Shown here piece after piece: positions 1-7,897 of a DNA stretch of 64,000 nt. Location: contig PKXY01000028.1 of NCBI GenBank assembly GCA_003132505.1, positions 14,291 through 78,290 on the forward strand, written 5' to 3'. Position numbers and translations under genes: made by a program. The notes beneath the pieces were generated by a model. It saw only the letters and a list, made by a program, of their open reading frames with translations, did not search any database and was not told the DNA's origin. The stretch comes from Solirubrobacterales bacterium. Lineage in GTDB: Bacteria; Actinomycetota; Thermoleophilia; Solirubrobacterales; Solirubrobacteraceae. Within the stretch, counting starts at the first letter, position 1; the number at the start of each line of letters is the position of its first letter.

Positions 1-1410
1 GACAACGTCGGCGACAACGTCGGCGACTGCGCCGGCATGGCGGCCGACCTGTTCGAGACCTACGCGGTCACCGCGGTCGCCGTGATGCTGCTCGGCGTGC
101 TCAGCTTCCACGACCCGACGCGCGTCGCGCTGTTCCCGCTGGTGCTCGGCGGGGTCGCGATCATCGCCTCGATCATCGGCACGTTCTTCGTGCGCTCACG
201 TGCCGGCAACGTCGAGCGCGCGCTGTACCAGGGCCTGATCGCCTCAGCCGTGATCGCCGCCGCTGCCTTCGCCCCTGTGACCTACTGGCTGATGCGCGGC
301 ATCTCGCTGGACACTGTCGGCCATGCTCCGGGCTGGTTCAAGCTCTACCTCTGCGCGCTGATCGGCATCGCCGTCACCGCGTTCCTCTTCGTCATCACCG
401 ATTACTACACCTCGACCCGCTTCTCGCCGGTCAAGAAGACCTCCAAAGCGTCGCTGACCGGGCACGCGACGAACATCATCCAGGGCTTCGCCTCCGGCCT
501 GCAGGCGACCGCGCTGCCAGCCCTCGTGCTGGTGCTCGGCATCCTCGGCTCGTGGAAGCTCGCCGGCGGCGGAACGATTGGCATCTACGGCATCGGCGTT
601 GCGGTCATGGGTCAGCTCTCGCTGACCGGCCTGATCGTCGCCCTTGACGCCTTCGGCCCGATCACCGACAACGCGGGCGGCATCGCCGAGATGGCCGACC
701 TGCCCGAAGAGGTTCGTAACGTCACCGACCCGCTCGACGCTGTCGGCAACACGACCAAGGCGGTCACCAAGGGCTACGCGATCGGCTCCGCCGTGCTCGC
801 CGCGGTCGTCCTCTTCGCCGGCTTCCAGAAGGAGCTTTTGGCGAAGGGCAAGGTTGTTACGTTCGGGATCAACCAGCCACCGGTGCTGATCGGGCTGATC
901 CTCGGCGGGCTGATGGTCTGCCTGTTCGCCTCGCTCGCGATCGAGGCCGTCGGCCGCGCGGGTGGTGCGGTCGTCGAGGAGGTCCGCCGCCAGTTCCGCG
1001 AGAAGCCGGGAATCATGGAGGGCACCGAGCAGCCCGACTACGCAACTGCAGTCGACATCGTCACGCGCACCGCGCAGCGCGAGATGATCCTGCCGGCGCT
1101 GCTGCCGATCGTGATGACGGTCGTCGTCGGGCTGATCGACATCCAGGCCCTCGGCGGCCTGCTGATCGGCGTGATCGTCGTCGGCTTCTTCTTCGCCGTC
1201 TTGATGACAGCCGGCGGCGGCGCCTGGGACAACGCCAAAAAGCTGATCGAGGACGGCGCCTACGGCGGCAAGGGCTCGGATGCGCACGCCGCATCGGTCA
1301 CGGGCGACACGGTCGGCGACCCCTTCAAGGACACCGCTGGCCCCGCGATCAACCCGATGATCAAGGTCGCGAACATCGTCGCGATCCTGATAATCCCGCT
1401 GATCACCTGA
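1..1410 (+). CDS. hppA: K+-independent proton-pumping inorganic pyrophosphatase, 3' part
   Basis: Membrane pyrophosphatase that couples PPi hydrolysis to H+ export. The 5' end lies outside the window; the frame is open from base 1 (reading [12 protein letters not shown], the conserved substrate-site motif), and about 469 C-terminal residues are present out of a usual 650-800. Many hydrophobic helices are visible, and the C-terminal acidic motif [18 protein letters not shown] is intact. At roughly 742-775 the sequence reads [10 protein letters not shown]. Lys after GNTT marks the K+-independent subfamily, whereas K+-dependent and Na+-pumping members have Ala there. The next gene on the same strand is a TrkA-like protein 45 bp downstream. 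Family identity is certain; H+ rather than Na+ pumping is inferred from the Lys. Confidence 0.97.
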   Translation, partial: DNVGDNVGDCAGMAADLFETYAVTAVAVMLLGVLSFHDPTRVALFPLVLGGVAIIASIIGTFFVRSRAGNVERALYQGLIASAVIAAAAFAPVTYWLMRGISLDTVGHAPGWFKLYLCALIGIAVTAFLFVITDYYTSTRFSPVKKTSKASLTGHATNIIQGFASGLQATALPALVLVLGILGSWKLAGGGTIGIYGIGVAVMGQLSLTGLIVALDAFGPITDNAGGIAEMADLPEEVRNVTDPLDAVGNTTKAVTKGYAIGSAVLAAVVLFAGFQKELLAKGKVVTFGINQPPVLIGLILGGLMVCLFASLAIEAVGRAGGAVVEEVRRQFREKPGIMEGTEQPDYATAVDIVTRTAQREMILPALLPIVMTVVVGLIDIQALGGLLIGVIVVGFFFAVLMTAGGGAWDNAKKLIEDGAYGGKGSDAHAASVTGDTVGDPFKDTAGPAINPMIKVANIVAILIIPLIT

Positions 1411-1455
1411 GTCGCTGCGCTGCGCCCCGGTCTTGGCGAGTAGCATCCCGCGCCG

Positions 1456-1881
1456 ATGTTCGTGCTGATCGTCGGGGCCGGCCGCGTTGGCTCGGCCGTC
1501 GCCAAGCGTGCGCTCGCTGCGGGCCATGAGGTTTCGGTCCTCGACGAGGATCCGCTCTCGCATGAGCGCCTCGAGGACAGCGACGGTCAGACCTGGGAGG
1601 ACGCCGGCGGGCTCTTCACCGTCGGCAGGGCGCTCGAGGTCGACTCGCTGCTCGAGGCCGGAGTGCAGCGCGCCGACGTCTTCATCGCTTCAACCGACGG
1701 CGACAACACGAACTTGACGGTCGCCCAGATCGTGCAACGGCGCTTCAGCGTCGACAAGGTCGTCTGCCGCGTCATGGACCCGGGCCGAGCAGCCTGGTAT
1801 GCGCAGCAGGGCCTGCACACGATCTCGCCCACACGGCACGCGATCGAGATGTTCGAGCAGGCCCTGGGGCTGGACAGCTGA
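1456..1881 (+). CDS. TrkA-N (RCK) NAD-binding potassium uptake regulator, single domain
   Basis: A 141-residue protein with an N-terminal Rossmann motif (VGAGRVG, residues 6-12) and the TrkA-N pattern (STDGDNTNL near residue 77). It has only the RCK-N domain and no TrkA-C. Such proteins form cytoplasmic gating rings that regulate K+ channels or transporters in response to NAD(H) or nucleotides. It is followed 10 bp later by a second, longer TrkA protein, the arrangement called ceoB/ceoC in mycobacteria. No Trk/Ktr membrane subunit is present in the window, so the partner must be encoded elsewhere. Confidence 0.88.
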   Translation: MFVLIVGAGRVGSAVAKRALAAGHEVSVLDEDPLSHERLEDSDGQTWEDAGGLFTVGRALEVDSLLEAGVQRADVFIASTDGDNTNLTVAQIVQRRFSVDKVVCRVMDPGRAAWYAQQGLHTISPTRHAIEMFEQALGLDS

Positions 1882-1891
1882 GGCTCGACGG

Positions 1892-2557
1892 ATGTACGTG
1901 ATCATCGTCGGAGCCGGCAAGGTCGGCCTGAACCTCGCCCGCGAGCTGATCGACAAGGGCCACGAGGTGACGCTGCTCGAGGCCGATCGGCGCCGCTACC
2001 TCCTGGTCGAGCCGGAGCTCGGCCATGTTGTGCACTACGGCGACGCGACAGAGCTGTGGGTACTCGAGCGCGCCGGCGTCCAGCGCACTGATCTCGTGAT
2101 CACGGTCACCGGCGACGATGAGGACAACATGCTGGTCTGCCAGGTCGCGAAGGAGAAGTACGAGTGCGAGCGCGTCATCGCGCGAGTCAACAATCCGCGA
2201 AATCTCCAGCATTTCAAGCTCCTCGGGATCCAGCCGGTGGTTTCGGCGACGGACCTGATCCTGCGCCTGATCGAACACGAGGTGCCGCGCTACGGCCTCG
2301 TCCACCTGCTGGCGCTCGAGGAGGAGCGGCTCGAGATCATCGAGCTCGAGGTCCAGAGTGGAGCGCCGGCGGCTGGGCTTCGCGTCGCCGAAGTCAAGCT
2401 TCCCGAAGGCAGCCTCGTGATCTCGGTGCTGCGCGACGGCCGCGGCTTCGTGCCGACGCCGGAGACCGTCGTGGAGGCCGGCGACCAGGTTCTGCTCGTA
2501 CTAGACGCCGGCCTCGAGGAGCAGATCACCCCGGTTTTCTCGCACGTCGGCGACTGA
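1892..2557 (+). CDS. trkA: TrkA-family potassium uptake protein (RCK-N plus RCK-C)
   Basis: A 221-residue protein. RCK-N comprises residues 1-120 with VGAGKVG at 5-11 and TGDDEDN near 70. RCK-C comprises about residues 135-215 (IELEVQSGAPAAG, then VVEAGDQVLLVLDAG). The ATG at 1892 is chosen because it gives MYVIIVGAGKVG, the family N-terminus; an upstream in-frame extension is only the shadow of the preceding gene. It probably forms a heteromeric gating ring with the 141-residue TrkA-N protein immediately upstream. Family is certain; the membrane partner is unknown. Confidence 0.93.
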   Translation: MYVIIVGAGKVGLNLARELIDKGHEVTLLEADRRRYLLVEPELGHVVHYGDATELWVLERAGVQRTDLVITVTGDDEDNMLVCQVAKEKYECERVIARVNNPRNLQHFKLLGIQPVVSATDLILRLIEHEVPRYGLVHLLALEEERLEIIELEVQSGAPAAGLRVAEVKLPEGSLVISVLRDGRGFVPTPETVVEAGDQVLLVLDAGLEEQITPVFSHVGD

Positions 2558-2575
2558 CACGTCAGCGCGCGCGCT

Positions 2576-2581
2576 TATCCT
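2576..2581 (+). promoter_or_regulatory. -10 box (TATCCT) of an apparently leaderless transcript
   Basis: TATCCT lies 7 nt upstream of the ATG at 2589, so transcription would start at or next to the start codon. No Shine-Dalgarno sequence is visible between them. No convincing -35 element was identified. Confidence 0.45.
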
Positions 2582-2588
2582 CACGGGT

Positions 2589-2996
2589 ATGCGCTCACGA
2601 TCCCTTTTGGCCGCGGTTGCCGCGCTCGCGGCGTTCGCCGTCCCCAGCGCCGCTCTCGCCGCCTCAGCGGGCACGGTCCCTGGCTTGCGCGCACAGGTCA
2701 CGCGCTTCGTCACAGCCGAGCTGCACAAAGACGCCTCGACGGTGTGCGCCATTCTCGGAACGCCGATGAACGCAACGCGCCACGGCAAGACCTGCGCCGA
2801 GCGCTGGAAGGCATCGATCAGGCATTTCCTCGAGCAGCCCGGCGGACGCAGCGAGCTTCACGCCGATCTGCGCGCCACGGCCGCCGCAGCCGTCAGCTCC
2901 GACGGCACCTACGCCTCGATGACCCTGCCACACCCGCTGCTCGGTGGCCAGTCGAATTTCAGCTGGTATGACAACTGCTGGATGCTGATGCGCTGA
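2589..2996 (+). CDS. Secreted protein of unknown function
   Basis: A 135-residue protein with a clear Sec signal peptide: basic MRSRS, then a hydrophobic Ala/Leu/Val core, with likely cleavage near residues 23-26 (ALAAS). The mature part has three cysteines (around TVCAIL, KTCAERW and DNCWML), which could form disulfides outside the cell. It has the size and layout of small conserved actinobacterial secreted proteins, but I do not recognise the family. The start is fixed by the signal peptide and by the -10-like TATCCT 7 nt upstream. Confidence 0.75.
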   Translation: MRSRSLLAAVAALAAFAVPSAALAASAGTVPGLRAQVTRFVTAELHKDASTVCAILGTPMNATRHGKTCAERWKASIRHFLEQPGGRSELHADLRATAAAAVSSDGTYASMTLPHPLLGGQSNFSWYDNCWMLMR

Positions 2997-3161
2997 TCTC
3001 AAGCTCGCGACCGAGTCGATCAGACCCGCCATGCGATCCGCGAAAGCCTCATCGAACCATCAGCCCGGGCGCGCCGCGGCTCTTCACCACGCGTCACGCA
3101 GGCCGCTCCGCCTGGCAGGGATGAGCGCGCATTTACCGTAACTTCGCTCGCTGGGATGCCG

Positions 3162-3190
3162 TTGTGCTTTGCCTCGACGCTGGGTAATAT
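3162..3190 (+). promoter_or_regulatory. Candidate sigma-70-type promoter
   Basis: TTGTGC (3162-3167) and TAATAT (3185-3190) are separated by exactly 17 bp, on the same strand and about 90 bp upstream of the GTG at 3281. It lies in a 284-bp gap that otherwise shows nothing recognisable. Confidence 0.5.
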
Positions 3191-3280
3191 CGCCGCCCAG
3201 AGGGACAGCAGCGAGGTCGGCCGCGGGCCGGCAGCGCAACCTGAACTTCGAGCGTCAATGTTTACGCCTCGGAGGTCGCC

Positions 3281-3562
3281 GTGTCACAACCGCTGGAGTT
3301 GCCCGACGCAACTCCAAGCCCCGCGCAGCTTCGGACCGTGGACGTGTTCCCTTCGCTGCACCTCGCGGTCCGCAAGCGGATGCTCGCCGGCCACGGGCTC
3401 GGGGCAGTCGAAGACGAGCTGATCGATCCCGCGCCGGTCAGCGCCGAGAAGAAGGCCGTGTTGTGGCTGCTGGCTTGGTCGCTGCTGCCGTCGAGCTACC
3501 AGCTCGCCGAGGTCGAGGCGCACATTGAGTTGCTCTCGAATTCGGGGGAAAGCCCGCAATGA
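3281..3562 (+). CDS. Small hypothetical protein
   Basis: A 93-residue frame starting with GTG, with GGAGG about 7 nt upstream (3270-3274). The composition looks protein-like (helical segments AVRKRMLAGHGLG and EKKAVLWLLAWSLLPSS), with no signal peptide or recognised motif. A good promoter candidate lies at 3162-3190. I do not recognise a family. An overlapping frame at 3559-3753 looks non-coding. Confidence 0.5.
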   Translation: MSQPLELPDATPSPAQLRTVDVFPSLHLAVRKRMLAGHGLGAVEDELIDPAPVSAEKKAVLWLLAWSLLPSSYQLAEVEAHIELLSNSGESPQ

Positions 3563-3779
3563 GCGACATCGGTTGTCGTGTGATGCTGCTCGGCGGGCGC
3601 TATCCGGCGCTCAGGCGTAGTGTGATCTTTTGCTGCCACTCACCTAACGCGGAGTGGCATCCCAGCGGAATGACTCCGGGCAGGATCTGGGTTGAGGGGA
3701 TCTCCACCTCGGGCAGGCGCCAGGCACAAACGATGCACCCAAGCCTCGCATAGCGACCGGCGAGCAGGAAAGGGGGACC
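3563..3779 (+). other. Non-coding gap with one stem-loop
   Basis: These 217 bp before the mIHF gene hold no convincing reading frame. An 8-bp perfect stem, TGCCACTC/GAGTGGCA (3634-3641 with 3652-3659), could form in the leader. An AGGAAAGGGGG purine tract just before 3780 supplies the ribosome binding site of the next gene. Confidence 0.4.
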
Positions 3780-4133
3780 ATGACCGCAACGAGATCGGCT
3801 GCCGGTGGCAGGCAGCGCACGTTGGCTCTGGCGCATGCCAATGACATCCGTGTCTCGCGCGCCGCACTGAAGCGGAGGATCGCCGCCGGCACGATCAGTC
3901 CTTCAGAGATCCTCCTGAGGTGCCCGTCGGAAATCAAAACGATGTCCGTGTTCCAGCTCTTGCGGAGCCAGCGCCACTGGGGCCCGGCACGCTGCCGCAG
4001 GATCTTGAACGCAGTCGCGCTCTCAGAGAGCAAGTCGATCGGCTCGCTGACTGACCGGCAGTGCAGCCTTTTGGTTTCGGTGCTGGCCGAGCCAGAGCCC
4101 GCGGCGCTCGTGTCCGGGCGATTCGTCCGCTGA
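3780..4133 (+). CDS. Actinobacterial integration host factor (mIHF-like) nucleoid protein
   Basis: A 117-residue protein. Residues about 25-105 follow the mIHF layout: a helix with RVSRAALKRRIAAG, then SPSEILLRCPSEIKTMSVFQLL, then HWGPARCRRIL (helix-two-turns-helix DNA contact), ending SIGSLTDRQCSLLVSVL, comparable to mIHF GLGDRQRKALL. mIHF is an essential DNA-bending nucleoid protein of actinobacteria, unrelated in fold to E. coli IHF. This copy stands alone rather than next to gmk/rpoZ, and it has a short N-terminal extension and an unusual C-terminus. It may be a diverged second copy; paralogy cannot be judged from this window. Confidence 0.75.
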   Translation: MTATRSAAGGRQRTLALAHANDIRVSRAALKRRIAAGTISPSEILLRCPSEIKTMSVFQLLRSQRHWGPARCRRILNAVALSESKSIGSLTDRQCSLLVSVLAEPEPAALVSGRFVR

Positions 4134-4185
4134 TCTGCCGCCCGGCGTTATACGAAGGTGCCCACCTGCGGGCCGTTCGCCGAAG

Positions 4186-4257
4186 CTGCGGGACAGGGAC
4201 TCGAACCCCAAATTTCTGCTCCAGAGGCAGACGTGTTGCCGATTACACCATCCCGCA
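4186..4257 (-). tRNA. tRNA-Gln (anticodon CTG)
   Basis: On the minus strand the 7-bp acceptor stem TGCGGGA/TCCCGCA pairs 4251-4257 with 4187-4193, with discriminator G at 4186. The anticodon stem TCTGC/GCAGA encloses the loop CTCTGGA, giving anticodon CTG (reads CAG). The T-arm contains GGTTCGAGTCC. CCA is not encoded. The 72-nt length is typical. Confidence 0.95.
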
Positions 4258-4300
4258 CAGCGGCGCCGGCGCCGTTGGAGGCGCGCCGGTGACCGACGCG

Positions 4301-4306
4301 ATTATA
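4301..4306 (-). promoter_or_regulatory. -10 box (TATAAT) of tRNA-Gln
   Basis: A perfect TATAAT on the minus strand, ending 43 nt upstream of the mature tRNA 5' end. This spacing suits a tRNA precursor with a short leader. No consensus -35 hexamer is seen 17 bp further upstream. Confidence 0.55.
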
Positions 4307-4339
4307 GATCCGATTCGCTCCCGTCCGGTCGCGGCGAGG

Positions 4340-5143
4340 TCACACACGGTCGGGTGCTCTCAGGAAGCGGACCATGCCGACGGCTCCGACCGCAAGCCAG
4401 ACAGCGAGTGTCAGCAGGTCGGAGCTCTCGAAGCCACTGCCCGTGGTGAATGGGTTGAAGGCGTGCTGGAGGCCGTCGGCGAGGGCGCGGACGGGAAATA
4501 CCTTGGCGATGTCGGTGAGCGTCGGCGAGAGATGGAAGTGGAACCAGATGCCTGAGATGAATGTCAGCGGCAGGATCGCTGCGTTGACGACTGCGGGCGC
4601 GGCCTCGGCATTCTTGATGTAGCGGACGAGTGCGACGCCGAGCGCGGTGAAGGTCGCGCTCCCAAGCGCGAGTGTCACGATCAGGCCCGGCAGCGTCGCG
4701 CCACGCACATGCGTGTTGTAAACGAAGTGGCCGATTAGGAGCGTCAGCGCGCTCATCGCCACCGTCACTATCAGCGTGGAGATGATGCGGGCCGCGACGT
4801 AGGCCCAGCCTGCCAGCGGTGTTCCCGCCATCCGCTTGAGCACCCCGTCGTCGCGCAGGACTGTCGTGCCGACCGCCATGTTGATGAACGTCGTGGCGAT
4901 GACCCCGTAGGCGAGGATCCCTGGCACGAAGAACGTGTCGTAGCTGATCGTGCGGTGGAATCCAACGTAGATCGTCTTGCTCTGGAAGATCGCGGAGAAG
5001 ATCACGAGGAAGATGATCGGAAAGAGGAAGGCGAAGAAAGCCCGCGCGCGGTTGCGCCAGAAGGCGCGTTGCTCGTAGAGCACCTGCCAGGCGACGAGGC
5101 CGAAATCGCGCCCTACCCCGACGGGCGCTCGCCGGCCGCTCAT
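4340..5143 (-). CDS. ABC-2 type transporter permease
   Basis: A 267-residue integral membrane protein with about six hydrophobic segments. It starts with a cytoplasmic stretch and the first helix FFAFLFPIIFLVIFS, and has a late ISGIWFHFHLSPTLTD region typical of ABC-2 permeases (TIGR/DrrB-like). Its start overlaps the stop of the ATPase gene by 4 bp (ATGA), so the two form one translationally coupled exporter. Substrates of such two-gene exporters include drugs, lipids and polysaccharides; nothing in the sequence identifies this one. Confidence 0.9.
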   Translation of the reverse strand: MSGRRAPVGVGRDFGLVAWQVLYEQRAFWRNRARAFFAFLFPIIFLVIFSAIFQSKTIYVGFHRTISYDTFFVPGILAYGVIATTFINMAVGTTVLRDDGVLKRMAGTPLAGWAYVAARIISTLIVTVAMSALTLLIGHFVYNTHVRGATLPGLIVTLALGSATFTALGVALVRYIKNAEAAPAVVNAAILPLTFISGIWFHFHLSPTLTDIAKVFPVRALADGLQHAFNPFTTGSGFESSDLLTLAVWLAVGAVGMVRFLRAPDRV

Positions 5144-6039
5144 GGCGACGCCTCCCCGGTCAGCTCGAGGTAGATGTCCTCGAGCGTCGGCTGCGTGACG
5201 CAGAAGCCGGTGAGCTCGATGCCCTCCGCGACGGCCCAGCCGGTGATCGCTGCCGTGACCCGGACCGGGTTCGTGGTCTCCAGCTGCACGCGGTCTCCGT
5301 CGCGGGTGATAGCGGCGTCGATCCTCTCCGGCAGCTCCGCTGCGTGCGGCAGCGTGAAGCGTATGGCGGACGGACGCCGACCGCGACCACCGAGCTCGTC
5401 GGGGCTTCCGATCGCGACGATCGTGCCGGTACGCATCACCGCAACGCGGTCGGCCAGAGTCTGCGCCTCATCCATGAAATGGGTGGTCAGGAACACCGTC
5501 TTGCCGAGTTCGCAGAGTGAGCGGATCGTCGACCACGCCTGGCGGCGGGCATGCGGATCGAATCCGGTCGTGGGCTCATCGAGGAAGATCAGGTCCGGCT
5601 CGCCGACCAGCGCGAGCGCGAGATCGAGGCGCCGCCGCTGACCGCCGGAGAGGTCCTGCGCGCGGGTCTCTCGCTTGGCATCGAGCTCGACCAGCTCGAT
5701 CAGCTCGTCGACCCCGCGCCGCCGCTTGTGGTAGCGGCCGTACATCTCGATCAGCTCGGCCACCGTCAGGTCCTGCTGCACGCCGCATGACTGGAGCACG
5801 ATGCCGACGCGCTCGCGCAGTGCCCGCGGACCGCCCGCCGGATCCATGCCGAGCACGCTGACCTCACCGCCGCTGCGAACGCGGTAGCCCTCGAGGATCT
5901 CGGTGATCGTGGTCTTGCCGGCGCCGTTTGGACCGAGCAGGCAGAACACCTCGCCCAGCGCGACGTCGAAGCTGACGCCGCTCACTGCTTCGAAGTCGCC
6001 GTATGACTTGTGTAGGTCGTGGACCTCGATCGCACTCAA
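5140..6039 (-). CDS. ABC-2 type transporter ATP-binding protein
   Basis: A 299-residue nucleotide-binding subunit of the exporter completed by the permease that overlaps it by 4 bp. Walker A is GPNGAGKTT (about residues 37-45), the signature is LSGGQRRR (about 130), Walker B is LIFLDEPTTGFD with catalytic Glu, and the switch His lies in TTHFMDEA. The ~80-residue C-terminal extension after the ABC fold is typical of DrrA/CcmA-like drug or lipid exporter ATPases. Confidence 0.93.
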   Translation of the reverse strand: MSAIEVHDLHKSYGDFEAVSGVSFDVALGEVFCLLGPNGAGKTTITEILEGYRVRSGGEVSVLGMDPAGGPRALRERVGIVLQSCGVQQDLTVAELIEMYGRYHKRRRGVDELIELVELDAKRETRAQDLSGGQRRRLDLALALVGEPDLIFLDEPTTGFDPHARRQAWSTIRSLCELGKTVFLTTHFMDEAQTLADRVAVMRTGTIVAIGSPDELGGRGRRPSAIRFTLPHAAELPERIDAAITRDGDRVQLETTNPVRVTAAITGWAVAEGIELTGFCVTQPTLEDIYLELTGEASP

Positions 6040-6076
6040 AGCGCGGCGATCATACGCGCTCGTCAGCGAGCGGCGC

Positions 6077-7897
6077 CTATGCTGCGGTCGCGCTGTCGGC
6101 CCAGTCGCGATACAGGTCGGCGTACTGGCCGCCGGCGAGAAGCAGCTCTTCGTGCGTGCCCTGCTCGACGATTCGGCCGCGCTCGAGCACGACGATCCGG
6201 CTTGCGCCCCTGATCGTCGAGAGGCGGTGAGCGATCACGATCGCGGTGCGCCCGGCCAGCAGCCGTCGCAGGCCCTGCTCGATCCGCCGCTCGGTTCGCA
6301 GGTCGACGTTCGAGGTCGCTTCGTCGAGCACGAGGATCCGCGGATCGGCGACCAGCGCGCGCGCGAAGGAGACGAGCTGGCGCTGTCCGGCCGACAGCTG
6401 CACGCCGCGCTCGCCGATCTCGGTGGCGTAGCCCTCGGAGAGCCCGGCGATGATCTCGTGCGCGCCGACCGCCTTGGCCGCCGCCTCGATCTCCTCGTCG
6501 CTCGCCTCCGGGCGGCCGAATGCGATATTCGAGCGAATCGTCCCGGAGAACAGGAAGGCCTCCTGCGGAACGACGCCGAGCTGCGAGCGTAGCGACTGGT
6601 AGCTGACCCCCCGCACGTCGTGCCCATCGACGAGGATCCGCCCGCGCGTCACGTCGTAGAAGCGCGCGACCAGCTTCGCGAAGGTCGACTTGCCCGCGCC
6701 GGTGGCTCCGACGAGCGCGACCGTCTCGCCCGGCGCTATCTGCAGGTCGATGTCGTCCAGCGCGAGTACCGCGCGGCCGTTGTCGCTCTCGCCGCGCCGC
6801 TTGGGATAGGCGAACGAGACGTGCTCGAAGCTCAGCTCGCCGCGCAGCGGCGGCAGCACCAGTGCGCCGGAGCGCTCGGTCATGCTCGGCTGCTCGTCGA
6901 GCAGCTCGAAGATCTTGTCGAGCGCGGCCATACCAGCCTGGTAGGTGGTGTACAGCTGGGAGAGCTGCGTGATCGGGTTGAAGAAGTTGTTGAGCGCCGC
7001 CAGGAAGCCGACGAGGATGCCGACCTCGAGATGGCCGTTCAGAACCTGATCGCCGCCGTAGAGCAGCACGACCACGGTCGCGACGGCGGAGACGAACTCG
7101 ATTGTCGGGAAGTATGCGGCGTTCAAGTAGACCGTCGTCATGTTTGCGGACCGGTTGCTGTCGTTCAGCTCCGCGAACTCGTGCTCGTGGCGCGGCTCCT
7201 GTGCAAAGCTCCGCACGACCCGCACGCCCGACAGGGATTCCTGCAGGTAGCCGGTGATCCCTCCGATCGTCTCGCGCGTGCGCCGGTAGGCATCTGAGGA
7301 GGCGATCCGGAAGACGAGCGAAGCGACGAAGATCAGCGGCAGCATGATGAACGTGATCAGAGCCAGGCGGCGGTCGAATGTCACCAGAATCACGAGTGTT
7401 CCGAGCAACGTCAGCCCGCCTTGGAAGAGCGTTACGACGCTGTCGGTGACGAGGCTGTCGAGCGCCTCGACGTCGTTCGTCATCCGCGAGATCAGAACCC
7501 CGGTCGGTCGGTTTTCATAGAAGCTGACCGGGAGTCGCTGGAGGTGGGCGAAGATTGCGAGGCGCAAGTCCGCGAGCGCGCGCTGGCCGACCCACTCGAC
7601 GAGGAACGTCTGCGCCGCGGTCATCACCCAGACGACGATCGCCGCGATGACGAAGCCGGCGACGACCAGCACCAGCCGCGACATGTCGTGCTTCTCGATT
7701 CCGTCGTCGATCGCGTAGGCGACGAGCGGTGCCGGGGCGAGCGATGCGGCCGTTCCGGTGATCAGCGCGAAGACCATCGCCCCGCTGCGCAGGCGGTATG
7801 GGGCGAGCAGGGCGGCGAGGCCGCGTAGCCGCCGGCCGCGGCCGCTCGTGCCTCGAAGACGTCGCATGACCTCGCTCGTACGCGATGGCGTGCTCAT
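6077..7897 (-). CDS. ABC exporter half-transporter, catalytically competent subunit
   Basis: A 606-residue protein with an N-terminal six-helix exporter domain (about 25-320) and a C-terminal ATPase (about 350-590). Walker A is GATGAGKST, and Walker B ends VLDEATSNVD with the catalytic Glu. The signature is LSAGQ, not the canonical LSGGQ. Together with the partner gene upstream (overlap 4 bp), this fits heterodimeric exporters of the TM287/288, LmrCD or BmrCD type, in which one of the two ATP sites is inactive. The export substrate cannot be told; multidrug or lipid is usual. Confidence 0.93.
   Translation of the reverse strand: MSTPSRTSEVMRRLRGTSGRGRRLRGLAALLAPYRLRSGAMVFALITGTAASLAPAPLVAYAIDDGIEKHDMSRLVLVVAGFVIAAIVVWVMTAAQTFLVEWVGQRALADLRLAIFAHLQRLPVSFYENRPTGVLISRMTNDVEALDSLVTDSVVTLFQGGLTLLGTLVILVTFDRRLALITFIMLPLIFVASLVFRIASSDAYRRTRETIGGITGYLQESLSGVRVVRSFAQEPRHEHEFAELNDSNRSANMTTVYLNAAYFPTIEFVSAVATVVVLLYGGDQVLNGHLEVGILVGFLAALNNFFNPITQLSQLYTTYQAGMAALDKIFELLDEQPSMTERSGALVLPPLRGELSFEHVSFAYPKRRGESDNGRAVLALDDIDLQIAPGETVALVGATGAGKSTFAKLVARFYDVTRGRILVDGHDVRGVSYQSLRSQLGVVPQEAFLFSGTIRSNIAFGRPEASDEEIEAAAKAVGAHEIIAGLSEGYATEIGERGVQLSAGQRQLVSFARALVADPRILVLDEATSNVDLRTERRIEQGLRRLLAGRTAIVIAHRLSTIRGASRIVVLERGRIVEQGTHEELLLAGGQYADLYRDWADSATAA

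Noticed and set aside
244-1563. Long minus-strand frame antisense to hppA
   Set aside because: High-GC shadow frame with Arg/Asp/Gln-rich low-complexity translation; hppA on the plus strand is an obvious gene.
3559-3753. 64-codon plus-strand frame before the mIHF gene
   Set aside because: No protein-like pattern and no good ribosome site; more likely the non-coding leader.
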